NCBI RefSeq assembly: GCF_023898315.1
Contig: NC_064622.1
Location: 172,070,178-172,134,177, forward strand
Direction of reading: 5' to 3'
DNA: 64,000 nt
Source: Schistocerca nitens
Lineage: Eukaryota > Arthropoda > Insecta > Orthoptera > Acrididae
The notes under the pieces are model-generated. The model worked only from the letters and a program-made list of their open reading frames with translations. It was not told the origin of the DNA and ran no database searches. Each line of letters opens with the position of its first letter. The first letter of the stretch is position 1. Made by a program: the position numbers and the translations under genes. Positions 63,287-64,000 of this stretch are shown in pieces.

Positions 63287-63486
63287 TCCAGCCGGGGTGG
63301 CCGAGCGGTTCTAGGCGCTACAGTCTGGAACCGCGTGACCGCTACGGTCGCAGGTTCGAATCCTGCCTCAGGCATGGATATGTGTGATGTCCTTACGTTA
63401 GTTAACTTTAAGTAGTTCTAAGTTCTAGGGGACTTATGACCTCAGAAGTTAAGTCCCATAGCGCTCAGAGCCATTTGAACCATTTT
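63287..63486 (+). mobile_element. tRNA-derived SINE, family A (copy 15)
   Basis: Forward copy: A box TGGCCGAGCGG, B box GGTTCGAATCC and full body. Only a weak ACCAC direct repeat flanks it (63282-63286, 63487-63491), so the target duplication is uncertain. Confidence 0.9.
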
Positions 63487-63679
63487 ACCACCCAACTTAG
63501 TGTTTATGTACACCTTACATCACTTGAATTTATCTTATAACCTTCTCTGGTCACATGGATCCACCACAGCACTAAAATCAAAGTAAGTGGACGTCTTAGC
63601 TGTATACAATCTACACATTTCATAATGTACCGTGAATATCAGGAATCCGCTAAAACATCAAATCTCCGACATCGCTGAG

Positions 63680-63842
63680 GCCGTAAAAAGATCCTGCAAG
63701 AACGGGACCAACGACGTCTGAAGAGAATCGTTCAACGTGACAGAAGTGCATCCCTTCCGCACATTGTTGTAGACTCCAATGACAGGCCATCAAAATGTGT
63801 CAGCGTGCAAACCGTTCAGCGAAACATCATCGATATGTGAGA
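63680..63842 (+). pseudogene. Tc1-like transposase N-terminal fragment
   Basis: Reads KILQERDQRRLKRIVQRDRS, then ASLPHIVVDSNDRPSKCVSV and QTVQRNIIDM, the second DNA-binding subdomain of a Tc1-like transposase, in an open frame of about 54 codons ending at a TGA near 63838-63840. The catalytic part is missing. Confidence 0.7.
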
Positions 63843-63926
63843 CCTGAGTTTATCCTGGCGTATACAATTTTTGAACAATTTACGGAAATTCAGCAGGTAA
63901 TATTTACAACGACCGCCAAAATTTCG

Positions 63927-64000
63927 GTGGGAGTACAACCCGCCGCTTTCAAGACATAAACAGCAGTTTGTGCCTTGAAAATGGCGGTGTGTACTCCCAC
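63927..64000. repeat. Inverted repeat at window end
   Basis: GTGGGAGTACAACCCGCCGC (63929) and the inverted partner GGCGGTGTGTACTCCCAC (63983-64000) with CTTGAAAA/TTTCAAG form a hairpin. It runs to the window edge, so the outer boundary is unknown. Confidence 0.65.

Overview
This window looks like intergenic DNA from a large, repeat-rich insect genome. The best guess is an orthopteran of the locust/grasshopper type. That guess rests on recalled resemblance of its dominant tRNA-derived SINE and several Tc1-like families to locust sequence, so it is inference. No host protein-coding gene could be supported. Almost every recognisable stretch is a transposable element or a relic of one. There is no sign of bacterial or viral organisation.

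Layout. 1-959 is the 3' part of an intact-frame Tc1-like transposon that landed in a reverse-transcriptase LINE relic (962-1745). A Penelope-like fragment with a GIY-YIG domain (about 1834-2490) and a Jockey-like LINE relic (2690-4022) follow. 4023-6127 is a pile of Tc1-like pseudogenes split by SINEs. 6128-9354 is mostly unclassified and holds a strong 99-bp hairpin at 7783-7881. 9355-10725 is a SINE split by a 1,143-bp long-terminal-inverted-repeat element. 10994-19459 is the most complete unit: a very young LTR retrotransposon on the minus strand, with LTRs of 1,293 bp, one intact 654-residue Gag and no pol. One LTR carries a 5S-rRNA-derived SINE. 19460-30924 is mostly old unclassified sequence with scattered SINEs, two Tc1/mariner pseudogenes and LINE scraps.

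30929-32350 is a full-length Tc1-like transposon with an uninterrupted 340-residue transposase. 32980-41200 is a nested stack: an L1/Tx1-like LINE was split by a Bel/Pao retrotransposon (34873-40567), which was itself hit by an internally deleted mariner and a SINE. 42074-46144 holds two Tc1-like pseudogenes and three SINEs. 46215-50258 is bounded by inverted repeats and contains a palindrome, an unusual compound microsatellite and a mariner-type pseudogene. 50640-51130 is CpG-rich and unclassified, followed by a long pyrimidine tract. 52145-62700 is again Tc1-like relics cut by SINEs. It also contains a 751-bp poly(A)-tailed retrocopy of unknown origin and a second long-TIR element (61085-62144).

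The elements form an insertion chronology rather than a pathway. Tc1-like and LINE copies are usually oldest. Bel/Pao is intermediate. SINEs with clear 9-16 bp target duplications sit on top. The Gag-only LTR element is among the youngest, and the 5S SINE in its LTR is younger still. The strongest candidates for something little described are the Gag-only LTR retrotransposon and the two long-TIR elements that carry a tRNA-like module in each arm.
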